From contig NC_088914.1 in assembly GCF_963576675.1 (NCBI RefSeq), forward strand, positions 78,304,441 through 78,368,440: a DNA stretch of 64,000 nt. Direction: 5' to 3'. The notes below the pieces were generated by a model, which worked only from the letters and a program-made list of their open reading frames with translations, was not told the origin of the DNA and ran no database searches. Position 1 is the first letter of the stretch. Every line of letters begins with the position of its first letter. The stretch is from Euphorbia lathyris (lineage: Eukaryota > Streptophyta > Magnoliopsida > Malpighiales > Euphorbiaceae). The position numbers and the translations under genes are program-made. Below are positions 34,824-46,060 of the stretch, in pieces.

Positions 34824-35520
34824 TGTCAGAAGTAATGATGACATTAAAATAACCCAACAAGCCCTAAAGGGCATTGCAAAAGACTTATTGTTTTGGGGGG
34901 CTCCTAATATGGTACGAAATAATGTAATGTGCTTAGGCAAATAAGCCCAGGCCCATTATTTTGTATATGTGGCCAGACCGTCCAACTAGAAAGGATCTTT
35001 CCGGAATTAATACGGAAAATGAGCTTCGGACTCTAAAAAGCACGCCCAAGTCATTTCATTACGGAAATATAGATTTCGAACCAATGACAATACATGTGTA
35101 ATGGCACAAACACTAATGTAAATAAATGTCTATAAATAGCACAGAAATCAGAGATCAGGTAGATAATTTTATACTAACTACTTTCACTAAATAGCTTTCA
35201 AGTTACATATTTCTCATACTAACTACTTAGGCATCGAAGAGGGTTCGACGATCTCTGATCCCTGTCTAACTATTTTCTTCCTTCTTAGGTGACTTAAGGT
35301 TCGTTAGAAAGTAACTGATATCCCGATAATAATAATAATACGTTGAAAAGGAAATCTTCTCAATCTCGTACAAAGGAAATCTTTTCTTAGTAAAAGGTCA
35401 TTTAATTCATTAACTTAATCTACGTGTGTGATCTTGTAGAAAATAGATTTTCTATGATTAAAATTGTTTTTCGGCCTTTTAGTAGGATGTAGAAATTCCT
35501 TCACAACCTGCTTTTCAACA
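34824..35520 (+). mobile_element. LTR-like block, Tat-type
   Basis: It runs from TGTCAGAAGTAATGATG to CTTTTCAACA, with a promoter-like CTATAAATAGCAC at 35129 and then TTAGGCATCGAAGAGGGTTC, a phrase typical of the R/U5 region of Tat/Athila gypsy LTRs. Neither a target duplication nor a second copy was found, and the adjoining TGGTGAGTATAG is not a standard PBS. The limits are tentative. Confidence 0.4.
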
Positions 35521-37374
35521 TGGTGAGTATAGTCTGATTTGTGACTCCTGTCATGTGGTTTGTGTGAGGATGTGCTACTGAGGAAAACCTATTGGTTATG
35601 TTTAGACCGTGGCAAAATGCTTTGAATTTAACAAAGTTGAGTTGTGTGAGATTACTATATGGTGTTAAGAACACTTAATTTAGTGATGATATTTTTTTCA
35701 CACAAATTTTATTACCCTTTGCAGAGTTATTTTTATCAGCGATTCAGCTTTGACCTATATAGTGAAATGGTCTATTGCCACTATCAGGTTTTTACTCTAA
35801 ATCGACAAAGAAAACATTTAAGGTTTTCACTCTAAATTAACAAAATATTTTCAAGGTGAATTTAGAGGAATTAAAAATCCCAAATTTTAGGTATAAACTT
35901 AAATGTTGCTTGTTATCTAAATTGTTTTCATAATTTAGAGTGCAACATGTAATTAACAACTCAACCAACATAAATCCAAGGAAGAATGACAACATCACAT
36001 AAAAGGGTTCTAGGAAGTAGTATAGATGACAGAACCTAAACCCGACATAAAAAGCCAATGAAACACTTTTTAAAACATATAAATATACTCTGCCAACAAA
36101 TAGCACATGCCTCCCAACATCTCTTATATTTATTAAATACATTCAGATTAAAAAAAAAAAAAAAGTATAGAAAGCAGCATATTCTTTGCTCATATACTGA
36201 TACTTTTTTTTTTTTTTGACAACCTCTCATATACTGATACTTATGTGTAAATGAATCTAATCAATAAAATAAGTAATCAAACTGCTGTAAATGAATTATA
36301 ATTAATAAATTAAGTACTCAACTCTTGTCATTTTTTAATATTTTATATTATTCTAAGTAGTTCTCTTTTTCCCTGAGAGGTTTTAGAATAGAAAAGAATA
36401 TTCTAAAAGTACATTCTATCAAGAATTTACTTAACTCTAAAATTTAATGGTGTTTCTTTCTTTTTATATTACCCGTAACAATTAAAAGCAACACGATGTT
36501 TAAAGTTTTATAATAAATCAATAATTAACCGTTTTTATCCTCTCGACTTGTTTTTTTTCTATGTAAGATATTTTGGTACTATATTAAAAATAATTAAATT
36601 GAAAAGTTTAAATTGTTGAGTAATACTCAATATTAATATTCATTATCTTTCACATACTAAACTTCTCAACTTCTATGTAAAAGAAATAAAATTTATCAAA
36701 ATGGTTTTACTATATATTGTAGGAGAAATTACACAATTAGGAACCATATTGTATAGACTTTTTTCAAAATTGATGTGTTCATGATGTCTTGATACTATAT
36801 GAATGACCTACTTAATATTCATTATTTAACAAATTAAATGACTTTACAACTAGACTGACAAAACACAATAAAAAAATAAGTAAGCATCATGTGAAATTTA
36901 ATCTAAGGCATAAAAAAGAAAAAGAAAGAAGAAAGTAGCAACTTGATTTTGGCTGGCAGTAGAGCCGCAAATGTTCTTACACACTGTAAATGGAATCCTA
37001 TATATTTATATATGTTTTTTGCTACTACTAGCCGTCATACCTACCTAGATTCCTGGAGCATAAATTAGTAATATATTATCATCTCTGCCGAAAAACTTAA
37101 TTGAATACTAATTTACTTAACTTTCCTAAAGAAAATCAAAAAGAGATTGCACGCAAATTTCAACATTCAAAAAAGGACAGATTTCATGTGCATGCAGATT
37201 CCACAGTTGTGGTTGTCATTTCTAGTTTGATTTTGACCTATATATCTATTTTCTCCATTAATTAAGCCTATCAATCAACTTGGTATTACTGCATTCACCA
37301 AATGCAAAGATGGAAATTTATTTTACACAATTCAAACTCAAAAAAGCATTTACTTTTGAAGATATATGAGATAT
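35521..37374. other. Spacer, no gene seen
   Basis: About 1.8 kb of AT-rich DNA. The minus-strand frames at 35837-36230 are rich in Phe, Tyr and Leu and look like chance reading of T-rich sequence. Nothing here could be assigned to a gene or element. Confidence 0.55.
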
Positions 37375-37595
37375 TGTTGAAAACAAAGCTAAATTATACA
37401 GAAATTAAACAAGCAAAGATCGAACACAAGGAGTTGTTAACGAAGTTCGGCAGTTTTGAATTGCCTATGTCTCTGGGAGCGATGAGCGGTTTTCTTATTG
37501 ATCGAGTAACTGAAAGGTACAGTTTTTACATGTGCTCCGCTCCACTCGCTCCACTCCGGGATAAGCCCCTTTGATATTATGAGCCATATACAAAA
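37375..37595 (-). repeat. 3' LTR-A of the Tork-like element (221 bp)
   Basis: Matches 42042-42295 over its whole length except for a deletion of about 33 bp after TTTTTACATGT that removes the TATAAATA-containing promoter segment. The terminus reads CAAAA where the other copy has CAACA. Confidence 0.85.
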
Positions 37596-37678
37596 AATCT
37601 CCACATTGGCGAATAAACCTGCCCCTTAGAAGATAAGCATCCTCTAGACACGCTAAGTGGATCGGCTACCACTCGATC

Positions 37679-40600
37679 TTAGCAACTGCGAATATCCAAC
37701 AAGTCCAAACAATGTTTGAACTTGTCAGAAGTAACTGGTTTGGTCAACATATCAGCTGCATTCTCTGAAGTATGAACTTTCAGCAACAAAATCTCCTCAG
37801 ATGCAATCAATTCTCTGATCTTATGATACCTAATAGCAATGTGCTTGGTTCTACTGTGATACACCCGGTTCTTTGCCAAATAAAAGGCACTCTGACTGTC
37901 ACAATACAATTCAACTCCACCTTGCTGAACACCCAATTCTTTCACCAAACCAGTAAGCCATAGAGCTTCCTTTGCAGCTTCAGCTAATGCCATATACTCT
38001 GCTTCAGTCGTCGACAAAGCAATAGTAGACTGAAGAGTTGACCTCCAACAAATAGGTCCTCCACCTAGAGTAAACACATACCCAGTCGTAGACCTCTTAT
38101 TATCCAGATCACCGGCATAATCTGCATCCACATAACCTTCAACCAACAGATCACCATGCTGACCACCAAATAATAACCCATGCCCAACAGTACCTCTCAA
38201 ATACCTGAAGATCCATTTGACTGCCTCCCAATGTCGCCTTCCTGGTTTAGACATGTACTTGCAAACTTGACTAACAACATGAGCTAAATCAGGACGAGTA
38301 CATACCATAGCGTACATCAAGCACCCAACTGCACTAGCATAAGGAACCTTAGCCATATCTTCAATCTCCTAATCTGTCTCAGGGCACTGTTCTTCAGAAA
38401 GTTGGAAATGATTTGCTAATGGAGTACTTACAGGCTTTGCATTACTCATAGTGAATCTGTCTAACACCTTCTCAACATAACCTTGTTGAGATAACCACAG
38501 TTTCCTAGAGCTTCTATCTCCGCGAATCTCCATTCCAAGAATTTTCTTAGCAGCCCCTAAGTCCTTCATATCAAATTCCTGGCTCAACAAAGCTTTCAAA
38601 CCAACAACATCATCCATATTCTTAGTAGCAATCAACATATCATCAACATACAATAGTAGAAAAATAAAAGAACCATCAGTAAGACTCTTAACATACACAC
38701 AAGAATCATACTCATATCGCTTATAGACAATCTGAATCATGTGGGAGTCAAACCGTTTATACCACTGCCTTGGGGACTGCTTGAGTCCATACAAAGATCT
38801 CTTCAACTTGCAAACCAAATGCTCTTGGCCGGGATGAACGAAACCTTCAGGTTGCTGCATATAAATCTCCTCCTCCAAATAACCATGCAAGAAAGCAGTT
38901 TTGACATCCATCTACTCTAAATGCAAATCCTGAGTGGCAACAAGAGCAAGTACTGACCTGATTGAAGTGTGTCGGACAACAGGAGAAAAGATTTCATCAT
39001 AATCCACTCCTTTCTTCTGTGTAAAACCTTTGGCTACCAATCGAGCCTTGAACTTCTCCCCCTCTTTTTCTGATACTGGTGGCTTCTTCTTTAGAACCCA
39101 CATACACCGAAGAGCTTTCTTTCCTTCTGGAAGTAGAGCCAACTCCCAAGTCTGATTCTTCTGTAAGGACACCATCTCCTCTACCATTGCACCCATCCAT
39201 TTTTCTTTCTCCCAGCTAGTGATTGCTTCTTGAAAAGTGGTTGGATCATCACTGCCTATATGAAGTGCATAAGAGACCATGTCTTCAAACTCGAATCTGG
39301 TTTGAGCCTTAACATTTGTGCGCCTCTTCCTGTCTCTAGCCAACTTATAATCCTGCAAATCAGTGGTACTGGAACCACCTAAAGGTGAATCCGAGCTTTC
39401 ACCTATCTCAACTGTTTCTGCTGGACTCTGATCTGTCTCAATCTGCTCTATCTCTTTATTCTGCTCTATCATGGATTTTTCATCAAAAACAGCATCTCTG
39501 GTAATCACCATCTTCTTGGCAACTGGATCCTAAAATTTGTAGCCCTTCACACCTCTCTTGTAACCCAGAAAGATGCACTGCTTTGATTTTGTATCCAATT
39601 TCGACCTCTCATCTCCAGGTACATGCACAAAAGCAGGAGAACAAAAAATACGTAAATGACCAATATCAATATCTTTATTAGTCCATACCTCTTCTGCAGT
39701 CTTTCCTCCCAAAGATACTCTTGGTGATCTATTGATGAGATAACAAGCCATACTCACTTCTTCTGCCCAGAAGCGCTTAGGAAGCTCTGCATTCAGTCTC
39801 AAGCAACGAGCCCTTTCAGTCAAAGTTTGATTCATCCTTTCAGCAACACCATTCTGTTGTGGAGTTTTACGCACTGTAAAGTGCCTCTGAATTCCATGCT
39901 CCTCACAGAACTGGATAAAACTCGAATATGTGTATTATGTGCCATTGTCAGTCCTCAAATACTTGATTTTTCTTCCTATTTGATTCTCCACCTCCGCTTT
40001 CCACAGCTTAAACTTGGCAAAGACTTCAGATTTCTGTTTCAAGAAATATACCCAAACTTTCCTAGAAAAATCATCAGTAAAAGTAACATAATACACAGAT
40101 CCAGCCAATGAAGACTCTTTGACAGGACCCCATACATCAGAATGCACATAATCAAGAATTCCTTCGGTTGTGTGCTTTTCTTTCTTAAAACTGACCTTTG
40201 TCTGCTTCCCAAGAACACAAAACTTACAAAAATCTAACTTGCAACTTTTAACACCATGCAACAGATTTCTTTTATGCAACTCAGCCATAACAGACTCACT
40301 AAGATGACCAAGACGTATATGCCATAGTTTTGTATCATCACTATTTGACTCAACAGATTGAACTCCACCTACAACTGTACTCCCTAACAGTTTATATATA
40401 TTTCCAGCAGTCAATTTTCCCTCTATAACAACCAATGACCCTTCTACAATTTTAATGGTTTCTCTATCCTCATCAGCCTTAGGAATAAAACCATTCTTAT
40501 GTAAAGTACCCACAGAAATCAGATTCTTCTTCACATCAGGAATATGCCTAACATCAATTAAATTCCTAACAATACCATCATGCATCTTAATTCTGACATC

Positions 40601-41587
40601 ACCAATACCAGCAATATTACAGCATCTATCATCACCCAAAAAGACACAACCAGAATTAACTGACCTGTATGTGGTAAACCAATCCTTACTAGGAGTAATA
40701 TGATAGGAACAACCTGAATCGAGAATCCATGCCTCTGACATCTGAGTAGTCGCAATTGAAAGCATATCACCATCTGAACTGTCATTCTTTGCCACATTTA
40801 CAGACTTAGAAGAATTGCTGTTCTCACCATCAGTCTGATTTTTCATCATCGGACAGTTCCTCTTAATATGACCCGGATGTTTACACTTGTAGCAATGAAA
40901 CGTCCCTTTGCCCCTGGATTTCGACCTAGAATTTTGTTTTCCAGATTGATCCCTTTCCTTCCTTCTTCCACGATCCTGGTCACTCTTAACAAATAAACTA
41001 TCACCTTGAGAGGATGTCTCTCCCAAATTCTTCTTCTGCTGGTTATGAGCCAACAATACTGCAGTAATTTCTTCAACTTTGATAGTTTCCTTTCCATATG
41101 TCAGAGTAGTCACCATATGTTTGTAAGAAGGTGGCAATGAACAAAGCAAAATCATCGCTCTGTCCTCATCTTCAATTGCTACCTCGAGTTGGGCTAGGTC
41201 TGAGACAATCTGATTGAAAGAGTTTACATGTTGTCCCAGATCGCTACCCTCCTTCATCTTCAACTGATACAGCCTCTGTTTGAGATACAGTTTAGTCGTT
41301 AGGGTTTTCGACATAAACTGTGCTTCCACTTTCGCCCATATTTCTCCTGGTTTATTCAAAGCCATCACGTGATACATGACTTCATCTGCCAAAAACAGTC
41401 GTATGGTCCCGGCCGCTTTCGATTGCAGTTCCCCCTAATCATCCAAATCAATCCCATCTGGCTTTGTCGGCTTTAACGCCTTCAATAGCCCTTGCTGCGC
41501 TAACAAGTCTTTCATCCTTGTCTGCCATAAACTAAAGTTTCCATGGCCATTGAATTTCGTAACTTCGAATCTCGCACCTCCTGACAT
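37679..41587 (-). pseudogene. Tork-like copia Gag-Pol with five in-frame stops
   Basis: One minus-strand frame runs 1302 codons from the ATG at 41587 (MSGGARFEVTKFNG) to the stop at 37679. Domains: gag with the LYQLKMKEGSDLGQHVNSFN region, CCHC knuckle CYKCKHPGHIKRNC, protease WILDSGCSYHI, integrase with LWHIRLGHLSE, HSDVWGP, YLRTDNGT and PQQNGVAERMN, RT with MDVKTAFLHGYLEEEIYM and LLYVDDMLIA, and RNase H with GYVDADYAGD and ALSTTEAEY. Premature stops lie at 41435-41437, 39935-39937, 39530-39532, 38912-38914 and 38369-38371. Four are TAG and one TAA, and no frameshift was detected. The normal residues there appear to be Trp, Glu, Trp, Gln and probably Gln. Confidence 0.92.
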
Positions 41588-41601
41588 AGCTTCTCAACGA
41601 T

Positions 41602-41616
41602 GCTCTGATACCAATT
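41602..41616 (-). other. Second primer-binding site, beside LTR-B and gag
   Basis: GCTCTGATACCAATT on the plus strand, reading AATTGGTATCAGAGC on the minus strand. The identical 15 bases occur at 42028-42042. Only 14 bases separate it from the gag ATG. Confidence 0.85.
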
Positions 41617-41807
41617 TGTAGGGCCCACGAGTTCACCAACAGCTCCACCATTAGTATGATATTGTCCGCTTTAGGCCAAGCCCGCACGGATTTGTTTTTG
41701 GTCTCCTTCCCAAAAGGCCTCATACTAATGTAGTTGGTGAACTTCTTTATAAACTATACAACTCCTTTGTATCTTTCCAATGTGGGACTTGGGATGTATA
41801 CCCAACA
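41617..41807 (-). mobile_element. LTR-B, 191-bp LTR of a TRIM-like unit
   Basis: Read on the minus strand it begins TGTTGGGTATACATCCC and ends GGGCCCTACA, so it has TG...CA ends. The plus strand contains GATATTGTCCGCTTTAGGCC, a phrase I recognise from short LTR sequences that are widespread in angiosperms. It has no similarity to LTR-A. A polypurine tract adjoins one side and a PBS the other. Confidence 0.75.
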
Positions 41808-42027
41808 ATCCTCCCCTCAGACTAAGGACCACAAGCCTCCCCTTCAGCGATAATCTGTCTAATCATCTTGTACCGCCGCCAACCCGCGAAACACGCCGCC
41901 TGACCACCACAATATCAGGAAGACTTTCGACACAAGGCACCAAGCACAGATTTCCCATCGCGAGGTCACACTGAAAGCCTCCCACATCTCCTTAGATCTC
42001 ATGCATGTTCTCCCAGCCGAACCATCG
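41808..42027 (-). mobile_element. TRIM-like internal domain with polypurine tract
   Basis: About 220 bp without a coding frame between the PBS at 42028-42042 and LTR-B. The minus strand ends CTGAGGGGAGGAT just before LTR-B, a good polypurine tract. A short non-coding interior with PBS and polypurine tract is the definition of a TRIM element. Confidence 0.65.
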
Positions 42028-42042
42028 GCTCTGATACCAATT
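42028..42042 (-). other. First primer-binding site, beside LTR-A
   Basis: Identical 15 bases to 41602-41616, adjoining the 5' LTR-A that starts at 42042. Confidence 0.85.
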
Positions 42043-42295
42043 GTTGAAAACAAAGCTAAATTATACAGAAATTAAACAAGAAAAGATCGAACACAAGGAT
42101 TTGTTAACGAAGTTCGGCAGTTTTGAATTGCCTGCGTCTCCGGGAGCGATGAGCGGTTTTCTTATTGATCGAGTAACTGAAAGGTACAGTTTTTACATGT
42201 ATTTATAATGCGATTACAAATTACCGAAATACCCATCGCTCCTCTCCGCTCCACTCCGGGATAAGCCCCTTTGATATTATGAGCCATATACAACA
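42042..42295 (-). repeat. 5' LTR-A of the Tork-like element (254 bp)
   Basis: It has inverted ends TGTTG and CAACA. On the minus strand it contains ATTATAAATACATG as a promoter element, which the 3' copy lacks. An (AAT)n microsatellite follows at 42300-42325. Confidence 0.9.
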
Positions 42296-42399
42296 AATAT
42301 AATAATAATAATAATAATAATAAATAAAAAGTTATTATTAGACATTACTCATAATGCAAGTGAATATTGAGATCTAACCAAGTGTTTTTTTTTTCAAGA

Positions 42400-43068
42400 C
42401 CCCTTCTACATAAAGGATTCCCAAGCATAGTCCTCGGATCAACTTCCAATTCCTATTCTCTTGTCAGCAAGATCAATAACTTATTAGAATTTCACACTCG
42501 GTAATAATTACTGGTACGGTGAGCGTGGACTTAAGATTTTTTTTTTTTGAGCTCAACATGTCTTTCTTCGAAATGAACATGACTTCTCCAAGGACAACGA
42601 CTTGAACGTGCGTAGACTTCGTGGACTTGAACAAAGCTTCTCCTAAAGAGAAGTATCCTCTGCCAAATATAGATCAGTTTGTGGACTCCACTACAGGGCA
42701 TAAGATATACTCTTACTTTGATCACAAGTCTAGATATTATTAGATTCAAATGGAGAAGAAAGATGAAGGTAATACCTTATTTATTACCCACAGAAATACT
42801 TATTACTATAAACAAACGTCATTCAAGCTGAAGAATGTAGGTGTTGTCCTAATGTCTTGAATCATGGAGACATCGTGGGTTCATGGGTTCCAAGTCGGAC
42901 TAGGTTAGATTGGGTATTATAAATACTCCATTATGTAAACCTAATTTGTAATCTGATTTTCGCCTCCTAATAATACTATTCTCCTTCTGCCCGTGCACTA
43001 GCCAATACAACGTTGGTGAACCTGTATTTTTCGATTGCTTGTTTATTTATCTTTCGTTAATTCCGCAC
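42400..43068 (+). mobile_element. Probable remnant of a gypsy LTR
   Basis: The end of this block (GCACTAGCCAATACAACG, GGTGAACC, then ATTCCGCACAATAGATGC) resembles the R/U5 end of plant Tat-type gypsy LTRs, and GGTATTATAAATACTCC at 42913 is a promoter-like sequence. It directly precedes a gypsy RT fragment. The left limit is unknown. Confidence 0.4.
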
Positions 43069-43332
43069 AATAGATGCTACGATGCTACCTACCAAAGGCT
43101 CATGAATACCATCTTTGAAGGGAAGATTGCCGAGTACATTAACGTCTACGTGGATTACATGATTGTAAAGAGAAACGATAGAGCTAATCATAATGGAAAC
43201 GTTCCATACATCTTGACTACCATAAGGCATCATAGACTCAAACTTGACCTGAAAAAATTTATATTCGATGTAGATTCGTAAGTCCTTATGTTTATGTTAT
43301 CATAGAGAGGAATCAAGGATGTAGATTCGTAA

Positions 43333-44427
43333 GAGCATCTCCAACAGCCTCTTAAGTTGGCTCTTAAGTTAAAATTTGAGTAGGGAGAATACAAAATCAG
43401 CTCCAACAGCCTCTTAGTGGCTCCTCAAATCACTAAGAGTTTCTCCGTCCTTTCTATTAATAGAGAGCCTCTCTCCATCTCTTAGGGCTTGTTTGGATGA
43501 GGGTTATTCAAGGTAAGGTATGGTAAGTGTATGAAAGTTAACTTGTTTGTTTTGAGGTGTAATTGAGAAGTAAAGTAAGTGGGGATAAGTGAGGGTAAAT
43601 TTTCCCTTGTTTTTAATGCACCCCGATTTGGGGGGTAAGGAGGGTTAAATGAAAAACTTTCCAATAATACCCTCTTCTTTTATCAAATGGCTGGCTGAGC
43701 CTTTTTCTTTTGCCAGAAAACTGAAATTCACTTTTACTATTTTTAAACCCATTATATTAATATACATTGGAGAAAATTTTAATTGGTTTGTTTTATTATC
43801 ACTTAAATGCTGCTGCACAAAACTTTAACATTATTCAAAGTGTGCTAGTAAATTCATTTTATTTGTAGTTTGAAATTTTAACAATTTGAATTTTTTTAGA
43901 CGAATCATCAAAAAATATTATAGATGAAGATTTTGAAAATTTGTCTATAATAATTAATTTTGATTAGAATTTATTTAGTTTATAGAAAAATAGAATTCAT
44001 AATTAAGAGTAAGAGTAGGGATATAAAAGTAATTTTGTATACAAACTTACCTTACTTTACCTTCAAACCAAACACAATTATATTATTAAATCATCACTTA
44101 CCATACCTTCTATCCAAACACAATAAGTTATTCATAAACCTCACTTACTTTACTTTACCTTACCTTACTTTAAATAACCTTCATCCAAACAAGCCCTTAG
44201 TGACTCTTAATTCAATTTTTATTAATAATTTATTATTGAGAAGTATCTCTCCTCACACTATTGGTAAATATAATAACAATTAATAATTTTAATAATAAAA
44301 TAATAAATAAAGAATGAATACAATGAGTATTGTTGGAGATGATATGTCTTAATCACTCTTAAATCACTAAGAGTCGGTTATTTATATTATTTTTAGAGAA
44401 TGCACTAAGAGTCTTTTGGAGATGCTC
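43333..44427. mobile_element. Outer Harbinger-type MITE, TSD TAA
   Basis: The ends GAGCATCTCCAACAGCC and the inverse GGAGATGCTC, with CTAAGAGTC motifs repeated inward on both arms, are flanked by TAA on both sides (43330-43332 and 44428-44430). About 380 bp remain when the inner element is removed. Confidence 0.85.
43485..44196. mobile_element. Inner Tourist/Harbinger-type MITE, TSD TTA
   Basis: The ends GGGCTTGTTTGGATGAGGGT and the inverse ACCTTCATCCAAACAAGCCC are near-perfect inverted repeats, flanked by TTA (43482-43484 and 44197-44199). Repeats of GGTAAGGTATGGTAAG face CTTACCTTACTTTACC. The interior has no transposase. It lies within the outer MITE. Confidence 0.92.
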
Positions 44428-44699
44428 TAAGTCCTTATATTTATGTTATCATAGAGAGGAATCAAGGGGAACTCCAAAAAGGTTAAAATTGTGCTAGACA
44501 TGAGTGTGCCAACATGACTCAAAGAAATACTGAAGTTGAACTATATGATTAACCCTTGGAAGATTTTTCTCTTGCTCTACAAAAAGATGCCCACCCTTCT
44601 ACAAGCCCATCAAGAAGTGGTCCAAAAACCATGACACTCCAAAAACCAACTTGAAGTGGTCCAACAACTTTCAAAAAGTATTTGTTTCAACTCTTCAGA

Positions 44700-45240
44700 T
44701 GAGCGATTAGCGTTTCATTCCAAAACGCATGAAATATAGCGTTTGGTTAGGTTTATATAACTGCAGTGTTTAACATTTTCTTTGCTGCAATGTTTTAGAG
44801 CATTTTACGAAAATCTCATTTTTTAAAACTTTTCATTAACAGTTGTTTGTAGTATTTGTTATTGACAAAAATATCCTTTTTATTTTCATAAAATATGTTT
44901 CTTCTTTAACCTTATTTATATTTCTATAACATAATTACCGAAATAACAAAGTTTTGTTGCGTTCAATATATTTTTTATTTAGATTATTTTTATTAATTTG
45001 TATAATATATTTTTTATTTTATAATTTATTTGTTGATTAATTTAAAACATGTCCATATTAGTCATTTTAAATACTAACAGCAAAATTCAATATAATTTTA
45101 CCAAACACTAATAATTAAACAGCTAATAATAAACAGCTTACTGCAACTACAATAATTTTACTGCAACCGCAAACAATAACAACTATTAGCTATGTATTCT
45201 ATAGAAAGAACTATTTTCTGAGAAAAAAAATGAGAGAGAA
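44700..45240. other. Possible hAT-like foldback remnant
   Basis: AGCGTTTGGTTAGG near 44740 and ACCAAACACTAATA near 45100, plus ACTGCAAC repeats to about 45185, have the flavour of hAT-type MITEs. No terminal pair or target duplication could be fixed. Confidence 0.3.
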
Positions 45241-45948
45241 TTCCTTTATGCCTTGGCTAAAAATTGGAATAATTATGCTCTATTGCTTTCTTTGTTCTTG
45301 ATTTGTACGGATCAGTGTTAGAGACAAGCTTGGATATAACGGAATCCATAGATTGAGGAATAGAAAAAAATTTAAATTTCTATTGTGCTATCTAGACTTG
45401 CATATTCTATTCCTGATAGTTGGTAGTATGAGAGTCTGATGATATTATGGTTGTTTCCCATATTCACGCTCTAAATTTTGATGGATTGGAAAATCGAACT
45501 TTAAACCTATCAAGCGAAGGTTCAACGTCTTGTCACTCAGACCAACCTCGTTGGCTAAAACTAGTATTGGAGTTGATAAGTCTGAAGCAAACAATTTGCT
45601 TATGAAAACTAGTACTAGAGTGCCTAAGTTAACAATTTGCTTAGGAAAACTAGTACTCGAGTTGATAAGTCTGAAGTAAATGGCCTTTGAGCTCAAGTAT
45701 GGGGCGGATATTGAAAGGATCACCAAATGCATATACAATTCCACGTGAATAAAGCTGATCTCTCTCTCTCCCTTTTCGTGGTCTTAATTAATCCCTTCAT
45801 TTTATATTAATACCCCTTTGTTATTTTATGCCTTATTATATACATTTCCTTTTTCTTAAACTGAACTCATGGAATCTTCCTAGAGGTTTGGAATATTTGT
45901 CCCTATTTTTATCCTAATGTGGGTCACATGCTACTTATATTTTCCTCC
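45241..45948. other. Spacer upstream of the second CEP gene
   Basis: No gene seen. A direct repeat occurs at 45570-45600 and 45660-45690 (GTTGATAAGTCTGAAG followed by CAAA or TAAA). The minus-strand frame at 45445-45744 has no recognisable motif. Confidence 0.5.
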
Positions 45949-45955
45949 TTAAATA
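45949..45955 (+). promoter_or_regulatory. TATA-like box of the one-unit CEP gene
   Basis: TTAAATA followed by CCCAAC, 106 bp upstream of the ATG at 46061. The TAAATACCCA core matches that of the five-unit CEP gene. Confidence 0.6.
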
Positions 45956-46060
45956 CCCAACTAACCTATTAGTTTTTACTATCTTCTTCTCAAACTTGAG
46001 CTTGAGTTCATTTAAATCTTTCAATTAGTGAGCTCAACCTTAATTTGAGATTTCTATAGT

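Larger units (their letters stand above)
37375..42295 (-). mobile_element. Tork-like copia element with an integrated TRIM unit
   Basis: The outer LTRs are 42042-42295 (5', minus strand) and 37375-37595 (3'). Flanking pentamers are GATAT and AATAT, four of five matching. On the minus strand the order is LTR-A, PBS, short non-coding stretch, polypurine tract, a different LTR (LTR-B), a second PBS, gag-pol, polypurine tract, LTR-A. The inner unit is described separately. All pol domains are present but the frame has five early stops, so the element cannot make its own proteins. Confidence 0.85.
43270..44462 (+). repeat. Tandem duplication of about 51 bp interrupted by a MITE
   Basis: GATGTAGATTCGTAAGTCC followed by TTATCATAGAGAGGAATCAA occurs at about 43268-43318 and again with its second copy split by the MITE at 43333-44427 (GATGTAGATTCGTAA before it, GTCCTTATATTTATG after it). 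The duplication therefore predates the MITE insertion. Confidence 0.8.
43069..44690 (+). pseudogene. Tat-type gypsy RT fragment, split by nested MITEs
   Basis: DATYQRLMNTIFEGKIAEYINV followed by YVDYMIVK matches the RT core of Tat-type gypsy elements, with the second Asp of the catalytic YVDD changed to Tyr. LKLDLKKFIFDVDS follows. After the MITEs, from 44450, the frame resumes with RGIKG and VKIVLDMSVP, and then a worn PWKIFLLLYKK-MPTLLQA segment. A duplication of about 51 bp (43270 onward) and two MITEs interrupt it. Gag, protease and integrase are absent here. Confidence 0.7.

Noticed and set aside
35837..36230. Two overlapping hydrophobic minus-strand frames
   Set aside because: The composition follows T-rich DNA; no start context, motif or homologue-like pattern.
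41617..41807. LTR-B as a Cassandra element (5S rRNA-containing TRIM)
   Set aside because: No 5S rRNA promoter boxes are visible in the 191 bp.
45445..45744. 99-codon minus-strand frame near the second CEP gene
   Set aside because: It spans a direct repeat and has no recognisable domain.
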